64,000 bases of DNA from Actinomycetota bacterium. Lineage in GTDB: Bacteria > Actinomycetota > Acidimicrobiia > Acidimicrobiales > Acidimicrobilacustridaceae. The notes under the pieces are model-generated. The model was not told where the DNA came from. It worked only from the letters and a program-made list of their open reading frames with translations, and did no database searches. The stretch is taken from positions 29,328-93,327 of the forward strand of contig JACPNV010000005.1 of NCBI GenBank assembly GCA_016185305.1, read 5' to 3'. Made by a program: the position numbers and the translations under genes. Positions 52,701-62,055 of this stretch are shown piece after piece. Position 1 is the first letter of the stretch. Each line of letters begins with the position of its first letter.

Positions 52701-55385
52701 CTACAGCTCGGCGAGCTGCACTGTCGCGATCTTCCACGGATCGAGGGAGAACGATCCCTCGAATGCCTCGACGAGCTGGCCGCGAAGGTCGACGAGCCAC
52801 CCGCGGCGACCGTCGATGTGCACGTCGGTCGGCGCCGCCGTCGGATTGAAGACCCGGATCGTGAGCTGCCCGCCTTCGCGCACCACGGCGGACACCTCGG
52901 CGCCCGACACCGCCAGCGCGGCGCCACGATCTTCGCGGGAGCCCCCGCCCCGAGCGTGGTGCACGAGCAGCGGCGTGAACGCTTCGTCAGCCAGCTCGTA
53001 GGGGTTGCGGTCGCCGCCGAGGGCGATCGCGTACCGCGAGACCTGCCTGCCCAGCATCTGCGCCCCGGGTGTCTTGGTCATCGGCCCGGCCGGCGCGGGG
53101 CGGTAGGTCATCGGCCCCTGCGAGATGACGCCGGTGCAGCGCAGCAGCGTCAGCGCCAGCGTCGACGCCGCCGCGCCCGGACCCGAGCCGTCGATGTCGA
53201 TCAGCTCGTACTCCAGCAGGCCGTCGTGCACGACCGTCAACCCGCCCGCCTGCACGAACCGCCGGCACGGGTAGGTCGGCAGCCCGCGCTCGGTCAGGCC
53301 TCCCTCCGCTTCCAACCCCCGGTCGACGATCGCGAAGGCGCATTCCGCGCGCGACACCGTCGCTGGCGACGGCAACGGGACGTGTGCTCGCACGCGATGG
53401 TCTTCACACCGATTGTCGATCTCGGTCGTGACCCAGACCAACGCGGACCCGGCCCGCACCTCGATCGTCGTCACCGTGGCGACCTCGCGCTCGCCGACGC
53501 GCTGCTGCTTCACGACCCGGTGCGGCCACACGTACTGGCGCTCGACCTCCACCCGGGCACGCACCGGCCCGCGCTCGACCACGCGCACGGACACCGACGC
53601 CGGCTCGCGCACGACCTTGTCGCCGAGCGGTGGGTTGTAGTTGTAGGTGTCGCCAGAATCGCCGTCGTCGACGATCGTCCCGAAGCCTTCGAGCCCGTTG
53701 ACGGAGAACAGGCCGGTGGACGCGTCGACGACGACCTCGACCAACCCGTTTCGCATCGTGATCGTCTCGTCGTCTGTCGCTCCGACGGATACCTCGTCGA
53801 CCGGCAAGGTTCCCGGCGACCACCGCGACCAACCGAACCCTGGCACGTCGCTCGCGTACGCCAGCACCCGCTGGTTCTGCGGGCGGACGAGGCTGATGGT
53901 CGTCGGCCCGTCCGGCAGCTCGCCGGCCAGCGCCATGACCCGGTCGGCCGCGTCGCCCGCGTACTTCGGCCTGCGCCCCTCGGGATCGATGTGCAGGTCG
54001 ATGCTGAGCGTGCGCTCGTCGTCGTCGGCCTCGTCGATGGTGACGTCGTACAGCTCGTGCATGTTGTTCATCGCCATGAGCGCGAGCGATGCGACATCGG
54101 CGCGCCTCAACCCGCTCGCCGTCTCGGGCCCGCCCCGCTTCTTGACGAGCTGCGTTCCGGCGATCTCGTCGTGGCCGGGCAGCACCAGCTCGATCACGCC
54201 GCCACGCGCCCGAGACGTCGTGTTGATGACGACGGGACCGGCGTTCGCCATCGACTTCGCGAGAGCCTTCGCGGCGCGGGAGCTGAGACCGTCACCGATC
54301 TGGCGCGCTTCTTGGAACCGGTGCACGACCGCGAGGTTCACCTCGTCGTCGGAGCACGCGCAGATCGAGTCGTGGGCGGCGTTGCAGATCATGTGGCGCC
54401 ACGCCTCGTCGAGGAAGGTCTGCGGCCACTGCTCTGGCGGGAGGAACAGCGCGCTGGCCGGCTCGGCAACCCGTTCGAGGACGCGCTCGGCGGCGGCCGC
54501 AGCTTGCTTCACATCCACCCGGTTCGACGCCACACCCATCAGCAGGTTGGACCGAGCACTCGAACGCAGCTCGCCGGTCCATGACGGCAGGCCGGACGTC
54601 GGTGCGATGGCCACGTAGTCGTCCAGCGACCCAACCCGGATCGAGAAGTCGTCCTGGATCTCGTTCGCTTCGGCGATCACGCGGCTCAACCACGCCTTCG
54701 GGAAGAGATGGTCGGTGCCGTTCATCCAGAGGATCGGTGCCTCCGCGGAGATGAACGTCTCGAACATGGCGAGGTAGCGGCGGATCATGGCGACGAGCTC
54801 TTTGGCGTCGTCAGGCAGGAAGGCGCCGTTGCCGTAGCCGTCGAGCAGGTACTCGGCCCGCACGGTCGAGCCGTCCGGCGCCGACCACTCGAACGCGTTC
54901 GTGTCGATGACGGCCGGGACTCCCCGCCACACGACCGCGTTCTCGAAGCCGAACTGGCGCAGGAGCTGGGGCATCTGCGCGATGTGCCCGAACATGTCGG
55001 GCAGGTAGCCCGTCGCCATCGCCCCGCCGAACGCAGCCGCCTTCTCGATTCCGAGGCGAAGGTCGCGCACCATCGTCTCGCCCGACACCAAGAACTCGTC
55101 CATGAGGATGTACCACGGACCCATCGAGACCCGGCCGCTGGCAGCCAGCGATCGCAGGCGTGCCTCCTCGTGCGGCCGGATCTCCAGGTAGTCGTCGACC
55201 ACCGCCATCTGCCCGTCGAGCTGGAAGTGGGCGAACCCGGGATCGTTCTCGAGCAGCGGCAGCAGCCGGTCGACCAAGTCGACGAGGTTCATCCGGAACG
55301 TCTGGAACGGCGAGTACCACTCCCGATCCCAGTGCGTGTGCGGAACGACGATCACCTCACGAGCAGTCGGGTTCGGAGAAGGCAT
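52701..55385 (-). CDS. GH38 alpha-mannosidase-like glycoside hydrolase
   Basis: An 894-residue GH38 family enzyme, expected to cleave alpha-mannosides with a zinc ion and an Asp nucleophile. It has VIVVPHTHWDREWYSPFQTF at the start (zinc His16-x-His... Asp20), the nucleophile region GYLPDMFGHIAQMPQL, helix AWRHMICNAAHDSICACSDD, and then the large beta-sandwich C-terminal domains. Start ATG 55385 is chosen over 55406 because MPSPNPTAREV precedes the first strand. There is no signal peptide, so it is probably cytoplasmic turnover of mannose-containing glycans. It is divergent from the RpiB-like gene. Confidence 0.92.
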   Translation of the reverse strand: MPSPNPTAREVIVVPHTHWDREWYSPFQTFRMNLVDLVDRLLPLLENDPGFAHFQLDGQMAVVDDYLEIRPHEEARLRSLAASGRVSMGPWYILMDEFLVSGETMVRDLRLGIEKAAAFGGAMATGYLPDMFGHIAQMPQLLRQFGFENAVVWRGVPAVIDTNAFEWSAPDGSTVRAEYLLDGYGNGAFLPDDAKELVAMIRRYLAMFETFISAEAPILWMNGTDHLFPKAWLSRVIAEANEIQDDFSIRVGSLDDYVAIAPTSGLPSWTGELRSSARSNLLMGVASNRVDVKQAAAAAERVLERVAEPASALFLPPEQWPQTFLDEAWRHMICNAAHDSICACSDDEVNLAVVHRFQEARQIGDGLSSRAAKALAKSMANAGPVVINTTSRARGGVIELVLPGHDEIAGTQLVKKRGGPETASGLRRADVASLALMAMNNMHELYDVTIDEADDDERTLSIDLHIDPEGRRPKYAGDAADRVMALAGELPDGPTTISLVRPQNQRVLAYASDVPGFGWSRWSPGTLPVDEVSVGATDDETITMRNGLVEVVVDASTGLFSVNGLEGFGTIVDDGDSGDTYNYNPPLGDKVVREPASVSVRVVERGPVRARVEVERQYVWPHRVVKQQRVGEREVATVTTIEVRAGSALVWVTTEIDNRCEDHRVRAHVPLPSPATVSRAECAFAIVDRGLEAEGGLTERGLPTYPCRRFVQAGGLTVVHDGLLEYELIDIDGSGPGAAASTLALTLLRCTGVISQGPMTYRPAPAGPMTKTPGAQMLGRQVSRYAIALGGDRNPYELADEAFTPLLVHHARGGGSREDRGAALAVSGAEVSAVVREGGQLTIRVFNPTAAPTDVHIDGRRGWLVDLRGQLVEAFEGSFSLDPWKIATVQLAEL

Positions 55386-55449
55386 GCCCGAGAGCGTAGG
55401 TGGCAAGCTCTCGGGGTGCTCGACGTCTCCGCGCTGCGATACTGGTCAG

Positions 55450-55866
55450 ATGCGCATCGCCTTTGGCACCGATGAGCGCACCGCGCTGACCGACGCGATC
55501 AAGGCGGCGTTGGTCGACGGCGGTCACGAGGTCGACGTCGTCGGTGAAGGCATCAGCTGGCCCGACGCCGGCAGGGGAGTGGGTGAGGCGGTCGCATCGG
55601 GCCGGGCCGAGCGCGGCGTCGTGTGCTGCTGGACCGGCACCGGTGTGTCGATCGCGGCGAACAAGGTGGCCGGTGTGCGTGCCGCGCTCTGCACCGATGC
55701 CGAGACGGCGGCCGGCGCGCGCAAGTGGAACGATGCCAACGTGCTCGCCATCGGTCTCCGCCTGACCTCCGAAGAGGTTGCCAGGGAGATGCTCATCGCG
55801 TTCCTCGGCGGCGTGCCCGAGCCGGACGAGCTCGACATCGTCGCGAAGGTCGAGCCGGCACGGTAG
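55450..55866 (+). CDS. RpiB/LacAB-family sugar-phosphate isomerase
   Basis: A 138-residue RpiB-fold protein. MRIAFGTDERTALTDAIKAA at the start, the phosphate/active-site loop VVCCWTGTGVSIAANKVAGV, and ARKWNDANVLAIGLRL late. In RpiB the loop is CGTGxGxxIxANK and the later motif RxHNxANV. Here the first Gly is Trp and the His is Trp, so the substrate may differ from ribose-5-phosphate. It starts 64 bases from the divergent mannosidase, hinting at a shared sugar pathway (inference). Confidence 0.85.
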   Translation: MRIAFGTDERTALTDAIKAALVDGGHEVDVVGEGISWPDAGRGVGEAVASGRAERGVVCCWTGTGVSIAANKVAGVRAALCTDAETAAGARKWNDANVLAIGLRLTSEEVAREMLIAFLGGVPEPDELDIVAKVEPAR

Positions 55867-55923
55867 CGGCCCGATCCGTCCCCGCCGGAACACGGCGAAC
55901 GCGGGGTGACTAGGGTGTCAGCT

Positions 55924-56226
55924 GTGCCGAAGTTCGTGATGCTGTCGACGCTGGGTCCCGACGGTTCGGCAACCCTCCGCGAGAACCCGGCCCGCATCAA
56001 GCAGGTCAACGCGCAGGTCGAGTCGATGGGCGCCCGGGTCCTTCACCAGTTCGCCCTGCTCGGCCAGTGGGACTTCCTGAACATCATCGAAGCCCCCGAC
56101 GAGATCACCATGGCCCGCATCGCCACCGAGCTCACCGCCCGGGGCACGCTCAAGACGCGAACGATGGTCGCCATCGACGTCGACGACTTCATCTCCGCCA
56201 TCGAGGCCAGCGGCGGCGATCACTAG
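55924..56226 (+). CDS. GYD-domain protein
   Basis: A 100-residue single-domain protein with a ferredoxin-like fold of the GYD family: KFVMLSTLGPDGSATLRENP, then GARVLHQFALLGQWDFLNII and MARIATELTARGTLKTRTMV. The GYD signature itself reads GQWD here. The function is unknown; members occur near metabolic genes. GTG 55924 is taken as start rather than GTG 55906, because the first strand begins immediately after it. Confidence 0.82.
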   Translation: MPKFVMLSTLGPDGSATLRENPARIKQVNAQVESMGARVLHQFALLGQWDFLNIIEAPDEITMARIATELTARGTLKTRTMVAIDVDDFISAIEASGGDH

Positions 56227-56254
56227 CGGGAGTGCCGGGCCCCGCAGGGTCGGC

Positions 56255-56515
56255 TCAATACCACCACTGGCCGCGCTTGCGCTCGCGACGGATGTCGTCT
56301 CGCGAAAAGGTCGCCGGCAACGCGGCGCCGTCGGACAGGCGGCGGAGCCTGTAGCCGTCCTCGGCTGCTTCCAGAACCTCGAAGCCGGTCGACCAGCGCT
56401 GGTCGAAGCTCGAGCGCACCTCAACCCGAGTGGTGGGTGCGAGCGGCGCGTGGGCGGAGCTTTCCTCGAGCTCAACCCGCCCGGCCGCCGCCGTTTCGAC
56501 ATCGGTGACGCTCAT
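56255..56515 (-). CDS. Small SH3-barrel-like conserved protein
   Basis: An 86-residue protein starting at ATG 56515, with a perfect AAGGAG seven bases upstream. The ORF-track start at 56737 is not needed. The C-terminal 60 residues (TTRVEVRSSFDQRWSTGFEV; GYRLRRLSDGAALPATFSRD) form a predicted Tudor/KOW-like barrel ending in a basic tail and WWY. The function is unknown; such barrels bind nucleic acid or protein. It is convergent with the GYD gene. Confidence 0.75.
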   Translation of the reverse strand: MSVTDVETAAAGRVELEESSAHAPLAPTTRVEVRSSFDQRWSTGFEVLEAAEDGYRLRRLSDGAALPATFSRDDIRRERKRGQWWY

Positions 56516-56773
56516 GCTCGTCTCCTTTTGGGCTTCAGCCCGATCTCCCGCTTGGCTCCCAGGTTCCGATGGCGGCGCTGGCGACCCGTGGCTCGACTCC
56601 CCTTGGTTCGACTCCCCTTCGTCGATGCCCATCGGTTGAGCCTCCCCGGATGTTGCCACCGATCTCCGCCTCCGCAAAGGGCTGATTCTGCCCCACGCTC
56701 CAGACTTCTTCTCCCGTTCACACACGAGCAACGCCAAAGGCGAGCTTCGTTCTTGTGCTGAAGGCCGAAGGCG

Positions 56774-57022
56774 TCAGTCGACGATCGCGACGGTCGGTCT
56801 GACGGTGATATCGGTACGAAGGCTGTTGGCGATGAAGCACTCTTGGTGCGCCATCGTCACGAGCCGTTCGACGCGCTCGACCAGGGCCGGCCCGCGGACC
56901 AAGATGTGGGGCCGCTGCTCGATGCGTTCGATCGGCATCTTCCGGTGTTCATCAACTCGATCGAGCACGTGCTCGCGGTCGCGACCGCCGCCACGACCTC
57001 GAGCATCACCCAGATCCTCCAC
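56774..57022 (-). pseudogene. OsmC-like protein, C-terminal part only
   Basis: An 82-residue ORF ending LVTMAHQECFIANSLRTDIT followed by VRPTVAIVD, the usual close of OsmC-type peroxide-detoxifying proteins (ECFIANSL carries the peroxidatic-type Cys). Upstream, fragments of the N-terminal half appear in other frames (ATDPTSRGAAGPNPVEDL; VVAAVATASTCSIEL), so the gene is probably frameshifted or 5' truncated rather than short by nature. It is divergent from the binding-protein gene. Confidence 0.5.
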
Positions 57023-57194
57023 GGGATTCGGGCCGGCGGCGCCCCGGCTCGTCGGGTCCGTGGCACGGGGCGGGCGAACGAGAACGCGTTCCGCGCGACT
57101 TCTCCGTGTGCCCGCAACTGTGTATGTTGCTGCCGTGTTGCCGGGTCACGGCGTGGACCCGGAGGCCATGTGGCCGCAGAGGAGGGGGATCTCC

Positions 57195-58928
57195 ATGTCA
57201 CCGAAGCCGTCCGCCGCGATCATGCGACTCGTCCTGGCCGCCGCGGCAGTGGCCACACTCACCGCGACGGTGGGCTGCGCGAAGGACACCACGGCTCCCG
57301 AGCAGTCGACCGACACGACCAACAGGGCTGGTCAGGTTGCCGTGTCGGTCCCGGCGAAGAGCCAGCAGCCCAAGATGGGCGGCAGCCTGACCTACGGCAT
57401 CGAGGCCGAGACCGACGGCTTCGACCCGACCAGCAACCGGTGGGCCATCTCCGGTCTGCTCATCGCCAACGCGGTCTTCGACCCGATCGCCGCGTTCGAC
57501 GAGAACAAGCAACCCCAGCCGTACCTCGCGGAGAAGTTCGAGCCCAGCGCCGACTTCAAGCAGTGGACCATAAAGGGTCGCCCGAACATCAAGTTCCAGA
57601 ACGGCCAGCCGCTCGACTCCGCGGCCGCGAAGAAGTTCACGCTCGCGATCAAGAACTCACTGTTGACCGGTCCTGCGGCGCGGCCCATCGACACGGTCGA
57701 CATCGTCGACAACCTGACCATCCGCATCAACATGACCCAGCCGTGGGTGGCGTTCCCGGCGTTGCTGACCGGGCAGGGCGGTCTCATCCCGGCGCCTGAG
57801 CAACTCGACAGATCGGCGGCGAAGGATCCCGCGGCCTCGACCCAGCCCATCGGAACCGGGCCGTTCGTGTTCAAGGACTACATCCGCGACAGCAAGTTCG
57901 TGGCGACCAAGAACCCCGACTACTGGCAGAAGGACGGGTCGGGCCAGACGCTGCCATACCTCGACTCGATCACCTTCCGGCCCATCCCCGACGGGCAGAG
58001 CCGCGTCTCGTCGCTGCTCAACGGCGACATCGACGTGATGCACGACTCCAACTACAACAAGGTCGAGCTTCTGAAGGCGCAGGCCGACGCGGGGAACATC
58101 CAGTACTTCCAGGGCGGGGGCGAGGACGAAGAGACCTTCGCCATGATCAACGTGCAGGAAGAGCCGCTCAAGGACAAGAGCCTGCGGCAAGCGCTCGCGT
58201 ACGCGACGAACCGGCAGGAGATCGACAGCATCACGGGCGCGCCGCCCGAACAGGACGCCGACAGTCCCTTCTCCAAAGACGGCGACTGGTACGTCGACCC
58301 GAACTTCCCGAAGTTCGATCTCGCGAAGGCCACGAGCCTCGTCGACGCGTGGAAGGCGGCGAACGGCGGGCAGGCACCCAAGTTCACGTTCAGCACGACC
58401 CCCGAGCCGGACAACACCAGGGTCGCCCAGGCCCTCCAGGAGCAGTGGAAGCAGGCCGGGTTCGACGTGACCCTCGAGACCGGTGAGCAGACCAAGATCA
58501 TCCTCAATGCGGTGACCGCGCAGTACCAGGCCGTGCTGTTCCGCCAGTTCTCGGCGCCCGACCCCGACGGCGAGACCCACTGGTGGCTCGGCGTCAACGC
58601 CGCGCCGAAAGGGCAGCTCGGCTTGAACTTCGCGCGCATCAACGATCCGGCGCTCGACGCCGCGCTGTACAAGGGCCGGAGCAGCCCGAACCTTGCTGAC
58701 CGCAAGGCCGCGTACGCGGACGTCGCCAAGATCTTCGCCGACCTGGTGCCCTACGTCTGGCTGTCGCACACGCGGTGGAACATCGCCACCACCAACGACG
58801 TGCGCGACATCCTCAACCAGAGGCTTCCGGTCGCGAACCCCGACGGCACGGTCACCGCGACCGGCGCGCCGTCGTTGCCGGTGCAGGCCGGCGTCCACCG
58901 CATCACCTACGCGTGGAAAGACGTCTGA
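57195..58928 (+). CDS. ABC transporter solute-binding lipoprotein (family 5)
   Basis: A 577-residue extracytoplasmic binding protein of the oligopeptide/nickel/glycoside type (SBP_bac_5). The lipobox is TVGC (Cys28). The body has GGSLTYGIEAETDGFDPTSN, then PIGTGPFVFKDYIRDSKFVA, SLRQALAYATNRQEI and KIFADLVPYVWLSHTRWN, all typical. ATG 57195 has GGAGGGGG six bases upstream; the ORF-track start at 56805 covers the OsmC relic. No permease or ATPase genes are adjacent, so it either works with a transporter elsewhere or is an orphan. Confidence 0.93.
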   Translation: MSPKPSAAIMRLVLAAAAVATLTATVGCAKDTTAPEQSTDTTNRAGQVAVSVPAKSQQPKMGGSLTYGIEAETDGFDPTSNRWAISGLLIANAVFDPIAAFDENKQPQPYLAEKFEPSADFKQWTIKGRPNIKFQNGQPLDSAAAKKFTLAIKNSLLTGPAARPIDTVDIVDNLTIRINMTQPWVAFPALLTGQGGLIPAPEQLDRSAAKDPAASTQPIGTGPFVFKDYIRDSKFVATKNPDYWQKDGSGQTLPYLDSITFRPIPDGQSRVSSLLNGDIDVMHDSNYNKVELLKAQADAGNIQYFQGGGEDEETFAMINVQEEPLKDKSLRQALAYATNRQEIDSITGAPPEQDADSPFSKDGDWYVDPNFPKFDLAKATSLVDAWKAANGGQAPKFTFSTTPEPDNTRVAQALQEQWKQAGFDVTLETGEQTKIILNAVTAQYQAVLFRQFSAPDPDGETHWWLGVNAAPKGQLGLNFARINDPALDAALYKGRSSPNLADRKAAYADVAKIFADLVPYVWLSHTRWNIATTNDVRDILNQRLPVANPDGTVTATGAPSLPVQAGVHRITYAWKDV

Positions 58929-59011
58929 AGCATCTGATCTGGTGCGGCGGGCGCAGCTACGTCGATGACGGGTCGTCGATCGGGCGCGGGCAAGCGCGTA
59001 GGGTTGCCAAC

Positions 59012-60130
59012 ATGGCGCGTGCGGCGTCGAAGAAGTCTCCCGACCTCCGGCAGGACGAGCTGCCCGGTCTGCGCGCGGCCGCGCCGGCCTCCCGGTCGCG
59101 CCACAGAGACGTCCGCCTGACCCACTGGGCGACCGAGGCCGGCAACGCGGCGAAGTGGGGCCGCACGGGTCTCCTCGAGTTGCTCGGTGGCGTCGCTTCC
59201 GAGCCGACCGGGGTCCTGGCCGGACTCGATCCCTACGACGACGCCGGGGTGGTGCGGCTGACCGACGAACTCGCACTCGTGTCGACCGCGACACTGCTCC
59301 CGCCGCTGGTCGACGATCCCGCCGCGTTCGGCGCGGTCGCCGCGGCCCACGCGTGCAGCAACGTCTTCGCCATGGGGGGCCGGGTCGTGTCCGCGCTCCA
59401 CCTCGCCGCGTTTCCAGACGACCTTCCCGCCCCATCGATCAGAGCGATGTTCAAGGCGGCGGCTGCGGTCGTGGCCGAGGCGGGCGGCGCGGTGGTCGGC
59501 GGCCAGACCATCCGGGCTGACGAACCGGTCTTCGGTCTGGCGGTGCAAGGCCTCGTTCATCCCGATCACGTCCTCGTCAGGGCGGGCGCTCGCCCCGGCG
59601 ACGTCGTCGTGCTGTCCAAGCCCATCGGCACCGGCATCGTCCTCGCTGGCGGCAGCGACGACGAGAAGGCGCGGGTTGTCGACGGCATGCGCATGCTCAA
59701 CCGCGGCGCCGCGGCGCGCCTGGCTGAAGCTGGCGCGGCCTGCCATGCCGTGACCGACGTGAGTGGCTTCGGATTGCTGGGCACGGTCTTCGAGCTGGCT
59801 GAGCGTTCCGGTGTGTGCGTGCTCATCGACGCGGAGATGGTTCCGTGCTACCGCGGCGCCAAACAGCTTGCCGCGAGCGGCGCGCGCGCGTCCGGTGCAG
59901 TCGACAACCGCTCGTCGTTCGGGCCGCTCGTGTCGATCGGTACTGATGTCGCGGGCGCGATGGAAGCTCTGGCGTTCGACCCGCAGACGTCGGGCGGCCT
60001 GCTGGCCGCGGTCGAACCAGATGACGTGGCCACCCTGGTCGGCGCCGGCTTCCGCCCGATCGGCACCGTGCGCGAGGCCGAGGTCGATGAGGAGGGCTAC
60101 GCGACCGAGTCTCTGGTGCACGTCACCTAG
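59012..60130 (+). CDS. SelD-like selenophosphate synthase homologue with altered active site
   Basis: A 372-residue protein of the PurM/SelD family: DPYDDAGVV, the NVFAMGGRVVSALHLA block, VVGGQTIRADEPVFGLAVQG, HAVTDVSGFGLLG and the closing FDPQTSGGLL. SelD makes selenophosphate from selenide and ATP. In classical enzymes the N-terminal motif is GCGCK; here it is GNAAK (residues 44-48), without cysteine. The STTD and SD-x-x-AMGG aspartates are replaced (STAT; SNVFAMGG). It may bind ATP in another role or be a degenerate paralogue. It ends directly at the element at 60129. Confidence 0.82.
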   Translation: MARAASKKSPDLRQDELPGLRAAAPASRSRHRDVRLTHWATEAGNAAKWGRTGLLELLGGVASEPTGVLAGLDPYDDAGVVRLTDELALVSTATLLPPLVDDPAAFGAVAAAHACSNVFAMGGRVVSALHLAAFPDDLPAPSIRAMFKAAAAVVAEAGGAVVGGQTIRADEPVFGLAVQGLVHPDHVLVRAGARPGDVVVLSKPIGTGIVLAGGSDDEKARVVDGMRMLNRGAAARLAEAGAACHAVTDVSGFGLLGTVFELAERSGVCVLIDAEMVPCYRGAKQLAASGARASGAVDNRSSFGPLVSIGTDVAGAMEALAFDPQTSGGLLAAVEPDDVATLVGAGFRPIGTVREAEVDEEGYATESLVHVT

Positions 60131-60140
60131 TAGGCGCTTG

Positions 60141-60172
60141 GCGCTTGCGGCCAACGGATCGACAATTTGTTG
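60141..60172. repeat. Element end R1 (long copy)
   Basis: 32 bases matching 33388-33419 with one C/T change. It includes GCGCTTGCGGCCAACGGATC and the semi-palindrome ending ACAATTTGTTG. The same semi-palindromic tail appears again at about 60300-60315, next to the stop codon of the element gene. Confidence 0.85.
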
Positions 60173-60315
60173 GGGATGTGGCAGGCGCCTTCCGGTGGCG
60201 CGACCGCCAGGGAGCCCGCCGGTGATGGGGAGCGCTCGGAGCGTCAGCGGAGAGTGCGTGGGGGCGCAGCCCCAGGCAACTAGGCGCTTGGGAAGAGCGA
60301 TCGACAATTTGTTGG

Positions 60316-61840
60316 CTATGCGGCGGCTGGCGTGGCGATGGCGAGGTCCTCGAAGAGTTGGTGCATGTCGATCCGTAGTTGTTCGTAGTCACGGTCGACG
60401 GCGGTCCAGGTGGACGGTTTGCGGCCGAGACGCGGGTTGCGCACACCGGCGAGGATCGGCGCGATGACGTGGTCGCGAAGGGCGAGTGTGCCGGCGATGG
60501 TGCGGGCGGATTGGTCAGGGACGTGGTAGCGGCGGGAGCGGCCTGGTTTGTCGACGAGGTGTTTGGCGCGGAGCTTGCGGAGGTCGTAGGCACCTTGGCG
60601 GACGGTGTAGTTGTGGTCGGCCCAGCCGGTGAGGGCTCGCACCTTGTCGGTGAACTCGCCCGCGGTGAAGCCGTTGGGTGACACGGCGAGGGCGAGCGCG
60701 GCCGCGAGCGTGTGGCGTGACCGGGCCTTGTTGAGGTCGATGCCGCCGATGCGGCTGGCGCCGAGCTGGGAGGGGGCGGGTAGTTCGTCGAGGATCCCGT
60801 CGGGGACGAACGCGACGTCGACGCTCGCCTTTGCTGTAGGCCTTCAACGTCAAGCGACCGAAGTGGACCTTGAAGTTGGTGAGGTCATAGGTAGGTGTCC
60901 CGATCACGGCTTCGAGTCGTGGAGGCCCGCTGGCTCGGTTTCGGTGGGGTCGGGCCTTGGCGCCGAACAGGGTGCGGACCTTCGGGACGTCGAGCCGGGA
61001 GCGTGTCCGGTCCACGATGGCTTCGAAGGTTCGCTGCATCTGCGCGCCGTTGCGGAACAAGAAGTTGCGGGAGTACTCGACCTGGTAGATCGAGTAGTCA
61101 TAGACGAAGCGGCTCGCTTCTTGATCCGCGAGATCCAACCCGAAACACAGGCAGGCGGTGTAGATCCACCGGTCGCACACCTCGCGCAGTCGCCCTGCTG
61201 TCTCGGTTTGAGACACGGTGTCTGCGATCTGCGCGAGGCGCGCTGGTTCGGGTACGACAGTAAAGCAGTTGCCCTCCTTCCCGAAGCCGACGCCGGCTCT
61301 GGTGGCCGCGGCGGCGACGTAGTCGTGGCCATTCAGGATCACCTGCGCTCCGAACGGCGGGTGACCCGACATCTTGATCGTCACGTGACCCCACGTCGGG
61401 TCCAGGATGTGGAACGAGTAATGGTTCACGTACTGCGAGGTCTTCTCGATGTTGACGATGTGACCGGCGTTTGCTCGTCTCACCTTCCACACCGTGGCCG
61501 GCGCCCGCGCCACCAGCACCAAGAACACCCCCGAGCGCACGGGACCCGCGTCGAGATGCTCCTGGGCGATGAGATGCTTGCGTTCTCCGGCCTTGCACTC
61601 GATGACCGGCACGCCGTTGGCGTTCGCCCAACCCCGGACACGGCGAGCGAACCGGCCCGCGAGGCGCATCAGGTGCGTGTTGTCCAAATCGTCGTCGTCA
61701 CCCTGCCAGCGGCGCCACCACGTCCGGAACCCGCCCGGCGAATGACCCAGCGAGAAGTACGCGTTCAACACGATCCGGTCCACGCAGTCATACGTGCCGG
61801 CCAACAGATCGCTGTAGCGAGAAGAAAGCTCGTCAGGCAT
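60316..61840 (-). pseudogene. Element-borne conserved protein with an internal deletion
   Basis: The start (ATG 61840) reads MPDELSSRYSDLLAGTYDCV. The first 330 residues belong to a family of about 500 residues that I recall as recurrent but unnamed in high-GC bacteria, with WGHVTIKMSGHPPFGAQVIL and VEYSRNFLFRNGAQMQRTFE. After RLTLKAYSKGE a frame change joins directly to VDVAFVPDGILDELPAPSQL. About 50-60 residues of the usual middle part are missing. The tail (TVRQGAYDLRKLRAKHLVDK, PGRSRRYHVP) is a winged-helix-like DNA-binding domain ending at 60316. Because of the deletion this copy is probably dead. Confidence 0.75.
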
Positions 61841-61887
61841 CCACCGACGCTACGGCCACCGACTCGAAACTGCCCACCGGCTCGCTG

Positions 61888-61956
61888 CACTGCCCCCGAA
61901 GGGGGCCACCGATCACGAGCGAGCGAAGCGAGTCTCGGGATCGGAGTAGGCGCTTG
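61888..61956. repeat. Element end R2 (long copy)
   Basis: 69 bases upstream of the element gene matching 33465-33532. They contain a six-pair hairpin with a GAA loop, then CCACCGATCACGAGCGAGCG, and finish with the 12-bp direct repeat. The hairpin is conserved through matched changes in the two copies, so its structure rather than its sequence appears to be selected. Confidence 0.85.
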
Positions 61957-62055
61957 CTCGTCGACCACGAAATGGCCGATCGTGACCAGCGCACGCCGAG
62001 CCACCTCGTTCGCGCTCATGGTGCAGCGCGGCCGAGGCCACTACGGTCGGGCGCG

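Larger units (their letters stand above)
60129..61956. mobile_element. Putative mobile element with 12-bp flanking direct repeats
   Basis: AGTAGGCGCTTG occurs exactly at 60129-60140 and 61945-61956, and a near copy (ACTAGGCGCTTG) at 60279-60290. Between them lie one minus-strand gene (60316-61840), an end segment next to its 3' side (60141-60172) and another 5' of it (61888-61956) with a GCCCCC-GAA-GGGGGC hairpin. Both end segments recur without the gene at 33388-33532. No DDE transposase or recombinase motif is visible. Movement is inferred from the repeats, the short copy and position directly at the SelD stop. Confidence 0.65.

Noticed and set aside
60515-61840. Intact 441-residue protein as drawn by the ORF track
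   Set aside because: After the GE junction the ORF turns into Arg/Pro-rich noise while the real C-terminus continues in another frame.
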